Source: an uncultured Eubacteriales bacterium
Lineage (GTDB): Bacteria; Bacillota; Clostridia; Oscillospirales; CAG-272
DNA: 14,997 nucleotides
Assembly: GCA_900555785.1 (NCBI GenBank)
Contig: USMO01000015.1
Span: 1 to 14,997 of the forward strand
Direction of reading: 5' to 3'
Each line of letters starts with the position of its first letter. Position 1 is the first letter of the stretch. Both the position numbers and the translations under genes were made by a program. Below, piece by piece: positions 1 through 7,807 of the stretch. Below the pieces are notes generated by a model. The model was given only the letters and a program-made list of their open reading frames with translations, did no database searches and was not told the DNA's origin.

Positions 1-49
1 AGCGAGTGAAGATGGGGGGACGCCCTTCTCAGGGAAAGTTCTTGGGGTT

Positions 50-79
50 CTTAGCCCCTTCTTTCAAGAAGGGGCTAAG
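50..79. repeat. Perfect 14-bp inverted repeat (hairpin) in an intergenic palindrome cluster
   Basis: Bases 50-63 (CTTAGCCCCTTCTT) are the exact reverse complement of bases 66-79, giving a long stem with a minimal loop. A shorter 4-bp hairpin (CCCT at 23-26, AGGG at 31-34) lies on its left and a GC-rich hairpin (86-102) on its right, so bases 23-102 are packed with dyads. The layout resembles the dispersed multi-hairpin intergenic repeats of GC-rich Clostridia, a resemblance recalled from memory. There is no U-tract on either strand, so it is not a textbook intrinsic terminator, although it lies just downstream of the minus-strand regulator gene and could end or protect that transcript. Confidence 0.6.
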
Positions 80-85
80 CGGGGT

Positions 86-102
86 TCGGGGCAGCGCCCC
101 GA
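86..102 (-). terminator. GC-rich hairpin just after the ROK gene stop
   Basis: TCGGGGC (86-92) pairs with GCCCCGA (96-102) around a 3-base loop, starting 7 bases past the stop codon of the minus-strand regulator at 109. Its position suggests transcript termination or 3' end stabilisation. No T-rich tail follows in the minus direction, so the terminator reading is uncertain and it may simply be one module of the adjacent palindromic repeat. Confidence 0.4.
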
Positions 103-108
103 GGTCTT

Positions 109-1257
109 TCATATCTTCTGTTCGAAATACCGGTTGATGATTGCGGCGCAGACGGAGGCGCTGGCTTCATCGGGGTGCATGTCCGAGAAGCGGACGGCAA
201 CGGTGTGGTTGCGGGTGATAACGGATTGGGCGTTGATGCGCTCCTGGAGAAGCGTCTGTAAGCGCTCGCCGCGATAGGAAAATTGCCCATGAATGACAAC
301 GCCATCGAGGTCGAAAAGGTTGACCGAATTGATAATCGCGCAGGAGAAGCAGTCGGCGATGTAGGCAAGTACCGTGTTTGCCTCGCGGTCGCCCATATAG
401 GCATCGTCCACCAGCTTTTCGTAGGACGGAAAATGAAACTTTTCCTGAAGCGCCTTAATGGTGACATACTTTTCGAGACACCCGAAGTTGCCGCAGGAGC
501 AGGGGATGCCACCTGCGTGAATGCTGGTGTGCCCAAGCTCGCCGGCAAACCCGCCGAAGCCGCGGTAAATCTTGTCGCCGGTCATGATTGCGGAACCGAT
601 ACCGTCGGAAACAATGACGAACATCCAGTTGCGATAGGAGGTCTCGGCGCGAAAGGATTCCTGAAGCGTCAGAAGCACCGCGTTGTTGTCAACGGTCACC
701 GGCAAACCGGATTTTTCCCGCAGGTAGTTGCCAACGTCCACATGATGGAAAAAGGCGAAATCCGGCGGGTTGAGAATCGTCCCGGTTACGTAATCCAGCG
801 GTCCGGGCGCACTCACACCAATGCCGAGACACTTCTCGCGGGGAATGTTCAGCTCGGCGAGAAACCGCAGCACTTCGCTCCATGCGAAATCCAGCAGCTG
901 GTAAGCGTCGTCCCACTCCTCGGTCCGATAGCTGGAGTAGGCGACAATGTGCGACTTGAGGTCGGTCACGCAGACGTAAATGTACTGCCGGTGCAGCGCG
1001 ATTCCGGCGGCGTAGCGATGGTCCGCTACAATGTCGAGGAGAATCGACTTGCGCCCATGCGAGGAGGACATCGCGCCAACTTCGGTCACCTGACCCTCGC
1101 TGATCAGGTCGTTGGTAATCATCGTTACCGCGGATTTTGACATGTTGGAAATCTTCGCAATCGCCGCGCGCGAGATCGGCTTTTTACGAATGTAGTTGAG
1201 AATGAGCGCGCGGTTCTCATTCTTGATGGTTCGCACGTTGTGCGGATAAACTTTCAT
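109..1257 (-). CDS. ROK-family transcriptional repressor, probable local regulator of the mannoside operon
   Basis: A 382-residue protein of usual length for a ROK (repressor, ORF, kinase) regulator. Residues about 12-70 form a winged helix-turn-helix ending in the typical GRK wing (68-70). Residues 80 to the end are the ROK sugar-binding fold, with the GIGVSAPGPLD turn at 145-155 and the intact ROK zinc motif: GELGH at 239-243, then CSCGNFGCLE at 253-262 with Cys253, Cys255 and Cys260. Where active sugar kinases have the NDAN catalytic Asp, an ungapped alignment to Glu200 puts Asn192, which fits a sensor without kinase activity. The ATG at 1257 has a GAGG ribosome site 6 bases upstream and a strong promoter. 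It is divergent from the mannosidase operon, so it most likely represses that operon and releases it on binding a sugar. The effector cannot be read from sequence; mannose or a mannoside is a guess. Confidence 0.93.
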   Translation of the reverse strand: MKVYPHNVRTIKNENRALILNYIRKKPISRAAIAKISNMSKSAVTMITNDLISEGQVTEVGAMSSSHGRKSILLDIVADHRYAAGIALHRQYIYVCVTDLKSHIVAYSSYRTEEWDDAYQLLDFAWSEVLRFLAELNIPREKCLGIGVSAPGPLDYVTGTILNPPDFAFFHHVDVGNYLREKSGLPVTVDNNAVLLTLQESFRAETSYRNWMFVIVSDGIGSAIMTGDKIYRGFGGFAGELGHTSIHAGGIPCSCGNFGCLEKYVTIKALQEKFHFPSYEKLVDDAYMGDREANTVLAYIADCFSCAIINSVNLFDLDGVVIHGQFSYRGERLQTLLQERINAQSVITRNHTVAVRFSDMHPDEASASVCAAIINRYFEQKI

Positions 1258-1287
1258 AGCACACCTCGTTTTCCTTCTATTGTTATT

Positions 1288-1316
1288 ATCATATCACAAA
1301 AAATGTTGTTTGTAAA
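1288..1316 (-). promoter_or_regulatory. Sigma-A promoter of the ROK regulator gene
   Basis: Read on the minus strand, TTTACA (1316-1311) is followed after exactly 17 bases by TATGAT (1293-1288). The bases TGA directly precede the -10, giving an extended -10 (TGn). This is the best sigma-A match in the divergent gap and would start transcription some 20-25 bases upstream of the regulator's start codon. Confidence 0.75.
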
Positions 1317-1338
1317 GCCTTTGGTTCAAGTTTTGAAT
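1310..1338 (+). promoter_or_regulatory. Weak candidate promoter of the mannoside operon
   Basis: TTGTAA (1310-1315) and TTGAAT (1333-1338) are spaced by 17 bases, each matching the sigma-A consensus at 4 of 6 positions. It is the best plus-strand pair seen in the gap before the isomerase gene, but it is not strong. It overlaps both the -35 of the divergent regulator promoter and the candidate operator at 1320-1342, so a repressor bound there would block it. Confidence 0.3.
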
Positions 1339-1342
1339 GAAA
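1320..1342. promoter_or_regulatory. Candidate ROK operator (23-bp imperfect palindrome)
   Basis: The half-sites TTT..TTCAA (1320-1329) and TTGAA..AAA (1333-1342) are mirror images around a centre at 1331; 8 of the 11 paired positions match. Size, imperfect symmetry and A/T-rich outer arms resemble operators of other ROK repressors (NagC/Mlc, XylR type). It lies between the divergent start codons and overlaps the candidate operon promoter. Assignment to the adjacent regulator is inference. Confidence 0.4.
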
Positions 1343-1389
1343 TAATCGAAAAAATTCCGTTTTTTGACGGATAGAGGAAGAATACCTGT

Positions 1390-2451
1390 ATGAATCAAAC
1401 GAAATTGATAAACGGACCGATCTTTTTTAAGCGGAACCGGGTCTGGCGGGTCTATACCGGCGGGCGCCTGTTCGGGAGCTTCTTCGGCGACGAAGCGGCA
1501 GACGGATTTTACCCCGAGGAATGGGTCGCATCCGATGTCCATGCGCTCAACGGCACCGACCGCGACCCGAACGAGGGCATTTCCCGCACCCGGGAAGGCG
1601 AGTTGCTGACCGACCTGTTCCGGACGCACCGGCGCGAACTGCTGGGCGAGCGGCACGAGTGGGGCGTGCTGGTCAAGCTCTTGGACAGCGCCATCCGGCT
1701 GCCGGTGCAATGCCACCCGGACCCCGCCTATTCCCGCCGCTACCTGAACTCCGATCACGGCAAAGCCGAGTCGTGGGTCATTCTGGAAACGCGCGAGAAT
1801 GCGTGCATCTACTTCGGCTTCAGGGAGCAGATCACCAAAGAGGAGTTTGCCGCAGCCGTTGCGGCGAGCGAGCGCGACCCCGAGGCGATGCCGGCGCTGC
1901 TCAATCGCATTCCCGTCAAAAAAGGAGACGTTTTCTTCATCGGCGCGAATATGATCCATGCTATCGGCGCGGGTTGCCTGCTGCTGGAAACGCAGGAGCC
2001 GACCGACTTTACCATCCAGCCCGAGCATTGGTGCGGCGACGTCAAGCTGACGCAGGAGCAGATGTATCTCGGGCTTCCGGCAGACGTAGCGCTGGATTGC
2101 TTCCACTACGGCGTCTGGGGCGATGCGGCAATCGCGCTGGGCAAAAAGACTCCGCGCGTGCTGTATGATGGCGGACGCGTAAAGGACGAATCGCTGATTT
2201 CGTTTGCCGACACGCCCTGCTTTGCGGTGCGGCAGCTGACGGTCACAAACGCATCCACCGGACGGCTGGATTATCCGGCGGTCTGCGTGATAACGGAAGG
2301 CGAGGGAACGGTCACCAGCCCTGCCGGGACCGAACCCCTGAAGAAAGGCGACTACTTCCTGCTGCCGGATTGCCTGCGCGGGCGCATTTCGCTTGCAAGC
2401 ACCGGACAGATGGAGACCGTCGTCTGCATCCCACCGGAGGAACGTATATGA
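1390..2451 (+). CDS. manA: Mannose-6-phosphate isomerase, class I (cupin)
   Basis: A 353-residue zinc-dependent isomerase interconverting mannose 6-phosphate and fructose 6-phosphate in the cytoplasm. The Firmicutes-type short class I architecture is clear: the four expected zinc ligands are Gln107 and His109 in PVQCHPD, Glu127 in GKAESW, and His190 in MIHAIGAGCLLLE. A second small cupin occupies about 265-350. The N-terminal segment with YPEEWVASD (41-49) is the usual substrate-side loop. The ATG at 1390 is preceded by a GAGGAAG ribosome site about 10 bases upstream. It is the first gene of the operon and its stop overlaps the next start by 4 bases (ATGA), so translation is probably coupled. 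With the downstream alpha-mannosidase it connects released mannose to glycolysis once a kinase, not encoded here, has phosphorylated it. Confidence 0.93.
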   Translation: MNQTKLINGPIFFKRNRVWRVYTGGRLFGSFFGDEAADGFYPEEWVASDVHALNGTDRDPNEGISRTREGELLTDLFRTHRRELLGERHEWGVLVKLLDSAIRLPVQCHPDPAYSRRYLNSDHGKAESWVILETRENACIYFGFREQITKEEFAAAVAASERDPEAMPALLNRIPVKKGDVFFIGANMIHAIGAGCLLLETQEPTDFTIQPEHWCGDVKLTQEQMYLGLPADVALDCFHYGVWGDAAIALGKKTPRVLYDGGRVKDESLISFADTPCFAVRQLTVTNASTGRLDYPAVCVITEGEGTVTSPAGTEPLKKGDYFLLPDCLRGRISLASTGQMETVVCIPPEERI

Positions 2452-3455
2452 AACGCTATCGTTGGCTGATTGCGTTTGCCGCATGCCTGCTGCTGATTAC
2501 CTCTTGCACCCGCTCCCCCGGCGTGCAGGACCCCGTGACCGAAAGCAGCACAGCGGCAACGGAGGAGCAAACAGAACCCGAGACAAAGGAACCCACAAAG
2601 GAGAAAACAACCATGAATGTGATGTCATTTAACGTGCTGGGAATGAACCGCGAAACGCAGACTGCGAAGGAGCCTTACAAGACCGTGGATGCGACCGTTG
2701 CAACGCGGGGCGAGAAGCTCAATAAGCTGCTGGTTGGAGAGCAGATCGATATTGCCGGCTTTCAGGAACTGACCGCGCCGTGGCGCATCTGGTTCCGTCA
2801 GGAACTGAACGAGGCATACGGCTTTGTCGGAACGCCGACGCGCGATACCGGCGAGGGCGGCTACATCGCTTACCGCAAGGATAAGTACGAGCCGATTGAC
2901 AAGGGCGTGTTCTGGCTGTATGACGGCGCGCCGTCCTCCCCGGCAAAGTATGAGGAGTCGATGTTCGACCGCATGTGCTATTGGGCGCTGTTCCGGGTCA
3001 AGGCGAGCGGAGAATACTTCCTCTTTATGGATACGCACCTCGACCACACGGGCGCAACCGCCAAGCAGGCGCAGGTGATTGTCGATCAGATTCCGGTCAT
3101 CAGCGAGAAGATGAAGTCGACCTACGGAATCAGGAGCCTGCCGGTGATGTTGGTGGGGGATATGAACTCCCGCCCGGACAGCGAGGCTTACCGCGTCCTG
3201 ACCTCCTCGCTGCGGGATTCGCGGCTCTATTCCAAGGGAGAAACGGTTGACGGACGCTATGCCACCAGCCCGGATTTTCGCTGGGTGGAAAGCGAAGCGG
3301 ACTACCGCCAGGACGGACACGTCATCGATTATCTGATGATCTCCCGCCAGATCACTGTCAACAACTACAAAATGGTCTGGACGTCCACCAACCTTTGCCC
3401 GTATGGGGAGTTTATCTCCGACCATAACGCCGTCATCGTCAATGTCGGAATCTGA
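2448..3455 (+). CDS. EEP-family (endonuclease/exonuclease/phosphatase fold) lipoprotein, probable surface phosphodiesterase
   Basis: A 335-residue metal-dependent phosphoesterase predicted to be anchored outside the membrane. Residues 1-19 form a lipoprotein signal peptide with lipobox ITSC and lipidated Cys20, followed by a Thr/Glu-rich linker to about residue 55. The EEP core then shows all main motifs: SFNVLG (Asn62), GFQEL (Gln106-Glu107), DTHLDH (196-200, His197), GDMNSRP (237-243, Asp238 and Asn240), HVIDYLMIS (291-299), and the terminal SDH (324-326). These bind metal and carry out phosphodiester or phosphomonoester hydrolysis in DNase I-like and sphingomyelinase-like relatives. The substrate is not readable. 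The start at 2448 is chosen because it gives a proper signal peptide and overlaps the isomerase stop as ATGA. An upstream in-frame extension to 2370 would bury the signal peptide. The context suggests action on a phosphorylated mannose-containing glycan or on glycan-linked lipid, which is inference. Confidence 0.88.
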   Translation: MKRYRWLIAFAACLLLITSCTRSPGVQDPVTESSTAATEEQTEPETKEPTKEKTTMNVMSFNVLGMNRETQTAKEPYKTVDATVATRGEKLNKLLVGEQIDIAGFQELTAPWRIWFRQELNEAYGFVGTPTRDTGEGGYIAYRKDKYEPIDKGVFWLYDGAPSSPAKYEESMFDRMCYWALFRVKASGEYFLFMDTHLDHTGATAKQAQVIVDQIPVISEKMKSTYGIRSLPVMLVGDMNSRPDSEAYRVLTSSLRDSRLYSKGETVDGRYATSPDFRWVESEADYRQDGHVIDYLMISRQITVNNYKMVWTSTNLCPYGEFISDHNAVIVNVGI

Positions 3456-3488
3456 TTCCGAACCGCAAAGACAAGAAAGGAACATTTC

Positions 3489-6400
3489 ATGGATTTTTTG
3501 AAGGATAAGATCAAGGTCACGCTCCGCGAACTTGACCGGCACCGCAAAACGCTGCTCACCGGTGTGGGCGGCTTTACCTACCTGCCCTGTGAACCGAAGA
3601 CCGACAACACCCTGCCGCCGCCGAACGACCCCGGATTCGTCCCGTTCACGGGCGAGGATTGGAAGATCGGGCGCGACAGCCATGCCTGGTTCTATAAGCA
3701 TCTGGTGCTTCCGCAGGAATATCACGGCAAGCAGGTGCGCTTTCAGGTGCTGACCGGCACCCGTGGCTGGAATGTCAACAACCCGCAGTTCATCGTTTAT
3801 GTGGACGGAGAGTTGCGCCAGGGGCTGGATGTCAACCACATCAGCCTGCCGCTGGGTGACCGCGGGGAATATGACCTGTATCTCTATGCCTATTCCGGCG
3901 CGCTGGCGCAGGACCTCAAGTTCTATCCGTCGGTTTATGTCACCGATGAAGCCGTTGAGAAACTCTGGTACGACCTGCGCGTGCCGTATGAGCTGTTGGA
4001 CTGCCTAAACCCGCTGGGGAAGGAATACGCAGACATTCTCGGGTATCTCAACCGCGCGGTGAACCTGCTGGATCTGCGCGTGGCGCCCGAGGGCGGCTTT
4101 GCGGAATCCGTGCGGGCAGCGGACGAACTCTTGGAAAAGGAGTTCTACGGTTCCTGGTGCCATACGCAGGAAAAGAGTGTCATCTGCGTCGGTCACACGC
4201 ACATCGACTGCGCCTGGAAGTGGACGCTTGCGCAGACGCGGGAGAAGGTGCAGCGCTCCTTCTCGAACGTCCTGACCAACATGGAGGCGTATCCGGAATA
4301 CACCTTCATGCAGTCTCAGCCGCTTCTGTACCAGTATATCAAGGAGGAAGCGCCGGAAGTCTATGAGGGCATCCGCGAAAAGATCCGCGAGGGCAGATGG
4401 GAAGCTGAGGGCGCAATGTGGGTCGAATCCGACTGCAACCTGCCCAGCGGCGAATCCTTCGTGCGGCAGTTCCTTTACGGCAAGCAGTTCTTCCGCGAGG
4501 AACTGGGCGTGGACAGCCGGGTCTTCTGGGTGCCGGATGTCTTCGGTTACACGGCGGCGCTCCCGCAGATTATGAAGAAGAGCGGCGTGGATTATTTCGT
4601 AACCTCCAAGCTCAGCTGGAACGAAAAGAACCGCTATCCTTACGATATTTTCAAGTGGCGCGGCATTGACGGCAGCGAGGTGAACGCATATTTTCTGACC
4701 TCGCAGGAGCGGACCGAGCCGAACCGGACCGATTACCGCAACCGCACCAACTACAACGCACATCCGACCGCGAAGTACATCACCGGTACTTTTGACCGGA
4801 TGCAGCAAAAGAACCTGACCGACACGGTGCTGCTGCCGTTCGGCGCCGGAGACGGCGGAGGAGGACCGACCCGCGACGACCTTGAGCAGGTGCGCCGGCT
4901 GTCGCGCGGCATGCGGTCCTGCCCGCAGGCAAAGATGGGCAAGGTGCGCGCATTCCTGGAGAATCTTTTCGATGCAAACCGCGACAACCCCTATCTGCCG
5001 ACCTGGGAAGGGGAGCTGTATTTCGAACTGCATCGCGGTACGCTGACCTCGATTGCGAAGAACAAGCGCAACAACCGCCGCTCGGAGTTCCTTCTGCAGG
5101 ATGCCGAGCAGCTGTCGGCAGCGGCAAGCAGCCTTCTGGGCGAGGCTTACCCGGCAGAGGACCTGCACAGCGCGTGGCTGACGGTGCTGACCAACCAGTT
5201 CCACGACATCATCCCCGGCTCCTCGATTGACGAGGTTTACCAGGTCAGCAACGCGGATTACGAAGCGGTGCGGACGACCGGCGAGCGGATTGTGCGCGAG
5301 AAGCTGGCTGCGCTGGCAGGAAAGATCGGAACCCGTGGCGGCGTGCTGGTCTGGAACCCGCACGGATGCCTGCACCGGGGCGAGGTGCGCGTCGGCGATG
5401 AGCTGGTGTACGTCACCGACATTCCCGCCAAAGGCTGGTGCGTGACCGAGCCCGTCCGGGGGACCGGCAGTGTGACGGTTGACGCGCGGGTGATGGAAAA
5501 CGCGTTCTTCCGGGTCGAACTGGACGAACATGCGGTCATCACGCGCATTTATGACAAGCAGAACGACCGCGAGGTCCTGCGTGCCGGAGCCAAGGGCAAC
5601 CGCCTGGTGGCGTTCGAGGATTTCCCGAAGGACTACGACGCATGGGAAATTTCCGAATACTACACCGAAAAATCCTGGGAGCTTGACGACGTACAGAGCA
5701 TGACACCGGTGCAGGACGGGGTTCGTGCCGGGCTGCGCGTGGAGCGGAAATTCCTCTCCAGCACGGTCACGCAGACCATTTGGCTCTATGAGCACACGCC
5801 GAAAATCGACTTTGAAACCGCCGCCGACTGGCACGAGCATCATCTCCTGCTCAAGGCGCTGTTCGATACCGACATTCACACCGCGCGTGCAACCTGCAAC
5901 ATCCAGTTCGGTAACCTGGAGCGCTCGACGCTGAAGAATACCACCTGGGATACCGCGCGCTTTGAAGTGCTGGCGCACCGCTTTGCCGACCTCTCCGAGG
6001 GGGATTACGGCGTGGCGCTGATGAACGACTGCAAGTACGGCTACAGCTTCGGAGACGGGCAGATCGGTCTGTCGCTGATCAAGTGCGCAACCGACCCGAA
6101 CCCGGTGGCAGACATGGGCGAGCATCACTTTACCTATTCGCTCTACCCGCACGCAGGCAGCATGGAGAAATCCGATGTGCAGGCGCTGTCGTATGAGCTG
6201 AACCAGCCGATGACCGCAACCGAAATCTGGGCACAGACCGGCAGCCTGCCGGAGCGCTTCTCGCTGGTGTCGGTTGACCGCGAAAACGTCATCCCCGAGA
6301 CCGTCAAGCTGGCAGAGGACGGAAACGGCACGATTGTGCGTCTCTATGAATCCACCAACAGCCGCACGCGCGTGGCGGTCCGCTTCGGCATTCCCGCCGC

Positions 6401-6515
6401 GCAGGTTACGGTCTGCGACCTGCAGGAGAACGAGCTGGAGAGCCTGCCCGTGCAGGACGGCGCGGTGACCCTGACGGTCAAGCCGTATGAGATCGTTACG
6501 CTGAAGGTGCGGTGA
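3489..6515 (+). CDS. GH38 alpha-mannosidase, long cytoplasmic (Man2C1/Ams1-like) type
   Basis: A 1008-residue retaining exo-alpha-mannosidase of glycoside hydrolase family 38. An N-terminal beta-rich domain (1 to about 225) precedes the catalytic barrel. GHTHIDCAWKW (235-245) supplies the zinc ligands His238 and Asp240. WVPDVFGYT (347-355) holds the nucleophile Asp350, also a zinc ligand, and NQFHDIIPGSS (569-579) supplies the fourth ligand His572. The conserved GAGDGGGGPTRDDLE (452-466) and ELHRGTLTS (513-521) are also present. The C-terminal beta domains run from about 620 to the end. There is no signal peptide or membrane segment, so it acts in the cytoplasm on imported mannosides or oligosaccharides. 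The length and the long N-terminal domain fit the cytosolic Man2C1/Ams1-like branch; linkage specificity cannot be told. A GAAAGGA ribosome site precedes the ATG. Its stop overlaps the next start as GTGA. It is the central enzyme of the operon. Confidence 0.95.
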   Translation: MDFLKDKIKVTLRELDRHRKTLLTGVGGFTYLPCEPKTDNTLPPPNDPGFVPFTGEDWKIGRDSHAWFYKHLVLPQEYHGKQVRFQVLTGTRGWNVNNPQFIVYVDGELRQGLDVNHISLPLGDRGEYDLYLYAYSGALAQDLKFYPSVYVTDEAVEKLWYDLRVPYELLDCLNPLGKEYADILGYLNRAVNLLDLRVAPEGGFAESVRAADELLEKEFYGSWCHTQEKSVICVGHTHIDCAWKWTLAQTREKVQRSFSNVLTNMEAYPEYTFMQSQPLLYQYIKEEAPEVYEGIREKIREGRWEAEGAMWVESDCNLPSGESFVRQFLYGKQFFREELGVDSRVFWVPDVFGYTAALPQIMKKSGVDYFVTSKLSWNEKNRYPYDIFKWRGIDGSEVNAYFLTSQERTEPNRTDYRNRTNYNAHPTAKYITGTFDRMQQKNLTDTVLLPFGAGDGGGGPTRDDLEQVRRLSRGMRSCPQAKMGKVRAFLENLFDANRDNPYLPTWEGELYFELHRGTLTSIAKNKRNNRRSEFLLQDAEQLSAAASSLLGEAYPAEDLHSAWLTVLTNQFHDIIPGSSIDEVYQVSNADYEAVRTTGERIVREKLAALAGKIGTRGGVLVWNPHGCLHRGEVRVGDELVYVTDIPAKGWCVTEPVRGTGSVTVDARVMENAFFRVELDEHAVITRIYDKQNDREVLRAGAKGNRLVAFEDFPKDYDAWEISEYYTEKSWELDDVQSMTPVQDGVRAGLRVERKFLSSTVTQTIWLYEHTPKIDFETAADWHEHHLLLKALFDTDIHTARATCNIQFGNLERSTLKNTTWDTARFEVLAHRFADLSEGDYGVALMNDCKYGYSFGDGQIGLSLIKCATDPNPVADMGEHHFTYSLYPHAGSMEKSDVQALSYELNQPMTATEIWAQTGSLPERFSLVSVDRENVIPETVKLAEDGNGTIVRLYESTNSRTRVAVRFGIPAAQVTVCDLQENELESLPVQDGAVTLTVKPYEIVTLKVR

Positions 6516-7792
6516 CCGCCATGCGGAGATTCACCGCAGCGCTGCTTGCCGCCGTCCTCGTGCTTTGTGGGGCGGCAGTCGGCTGCGCGAAACAGGAAGG
6601 AGAGAGGGAACCTGTGGAACAGACCGAACCGTTGACAGACGGAACCCAGGCTGCCGCGCCGGTCACGCTGACCGCGCTGCGCCTGGGCGGCGTGGAGATT
6701 GCCGATTTCCGGATTATCTACGCCGAAAGCGAATGGACGTCCGCTGTGCAGACCTACGGGGACGCGCTGCGGTTTGTGCCGGATTGCGACCGGCTGACAG
6801 CCGAGCGGCTTGCCGGGGTCATCCGGGAGGCGGTCGGCGTGGAGATTCCGGTTGCAAAGGATACCGAAACCGAACCGGCTGCGCATGAGATTCTGGTCGG
6901 CGGCACCAACCGTGGCGTCGGCGCGGAGATTTCCGACCCGGACAGCTATCTGGTTGCGCTGACGGACGGAAAGCTGACGGTTCGCGGCGGCGCGCCGGGC
7001 ACGACCTGGCATGCGGTCGATGCCATTGCGGAATGGCTGGAGAAGCAGCGCGCGGCAGGCACGCAGGAGCCGGATTTTGCGTCCGGCAGCCGCCTGCGCG
7101 GCAGTTACCGCCTGAAAAAGATTGCCTGCGTGGGGGACAGCATCACCTACGGCTTGGAATCGAGCGACCCGGCGCTGTTTTCCTATCCGTCGGTGCTGGG
7201 GCGCATTCTCTGGCAGGAGTGCCTGGTGTACAACTTCGGGCACGGCAGCCGCACGGTGCGTGACGATGCGGAGCGCTACAACCGCGACCTGGGCGGGACC
7301 GAGAACTGCGGATACCGCAATTTCAACACGTACAAACGCCTGATGGCAAGCACGGTCCGGTTTGACCTGGTGCTGCTGATGCTGGGGACCAACGACAGCT
7401 ATCTGGTCCCCGGTGATTGGACCGCCGCGGACGATGCCAAGTTCCTTTCCTGCCTGCGCGGGCTGGTGGACGATATTCGCGGGCACAACCGGAACGCACA
7501 GATTGTGCTGATGAACTGCCCGACCTATTTCGGCAGCAGCGGCTGGTCCAAACCGCACACCCGCGACCTGCAAAAGACATGCGCCGAACAGATGGCTGCG
7601 GACAGCTATCCGGTCCGGCTTTACAATATGTGCCTGTTTACCGAGCAGAAAATGGGGCGCCGGATGTTTGCGGACGGGCTTCACCCGAACAACCGGGGCT
7701 ACGCCGCAATGGCAGAGGGCGTATCGGAGCTGGTGCGCGCGGTCCTGGAGGGCGGCGAAAACCCGTATCTGATTCCGCTGGGAAACTCATGA
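6512..7792 (+). CDS. SGNH/GDSL-hydrolase lipoprotein with N-terminal glycosidase-accessory-like domain (copy 1)
   Basis: A 426-residue predicted surface esterase. A hydrophobic signal ends in AVGC with lipidated Cys25, then a Glu/Thr-rich linker. Residues about 55-195 form an alpha/beta domain with HEILVGGTNR (125-134) and PGTTWHAVDAIAEWL (162-176), reminiscent of the N-terminal domains of GH20/GH67-type enzymes and DUF4838-like proteins; this resemblance is from memory. Residues about 203-415 are an SGNH hydrolase: block I VGDSITYG with nucleophile Ser210, block II Gly in NFGHGS (241-246), block III LGTNDS (291-296, Asn294), and block V DGLHP (388-392) with Asp388 and His391. All catalytic residues are intact. 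Such enzymes usually remove acetyl or acyl groups, often from glycans. The GTG at 6512 overlaps the mannosidase stop (GTGA); an ATG at 6521 is an equally plausible start. The next gene is a clear paralogue. Confidence 0.88.
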   Translation: MTAMRRFTAALLAAVLVLCGAAVGCAKQEGEREPVEQTEPLTDGTQAAAPVTLTALRLGGVEIADFRIIYAESEWTSAVQTYGDALRFVPDCDRLTAERLAGVIREAVGVEIPVAKDTETEPAAHEILVGGTNRGVGAEISDPDSYLVALTDGKLTVRGGAPGTTWHAVDAIAEWLEKQRAAGTQEPDFASGSRLRGSYRLKKIACVGDSITYGLESSDPALFSYPSVLGRILWQECLVYNFGHGSRTVRDDAERYNRDLGGTENCGYRNFNTYKRLMASTVRFDLVLLMLGTNDSYLVPGDWTAADDAKFLSCLRGLVDDIRGHNRNAQIVLMNCPTYFGSSGWSKPHTRDLQKTCAEQMAADSYPVRLYNMCLFTEQKMGRRMFADGLHPNNRGYAAMAEGVSELVRAVLEGGENPYLIPLGNS

Positions 7793-7807
7793 TAGGAGGA
7801 TTTTAGC

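Noticed and set aside
1356..1371. 5-bp inverted repeat (TCCGT/ACGGA) as an attenuator or riboswitch
   Set aside because: The arms are too short and no alternative pairing or T-run before the gene was found; mentioned only as a possible leader stem.
2370..2447. Upstream extension of the EEP lipoprotein start
   Set aside because: It would place 26 extra residues before the signal peptide and overlap the isomerase much further; the ATGA overlap at 2448 is a better start.
4005..6152. 715-codon open frame on the minus strand opposite the mannosidase
   Set aside because: It lies entirely against a gene with complete GH38 motifs, has no recognisable domain, and is an expected by-product of GC-rich codon usage.
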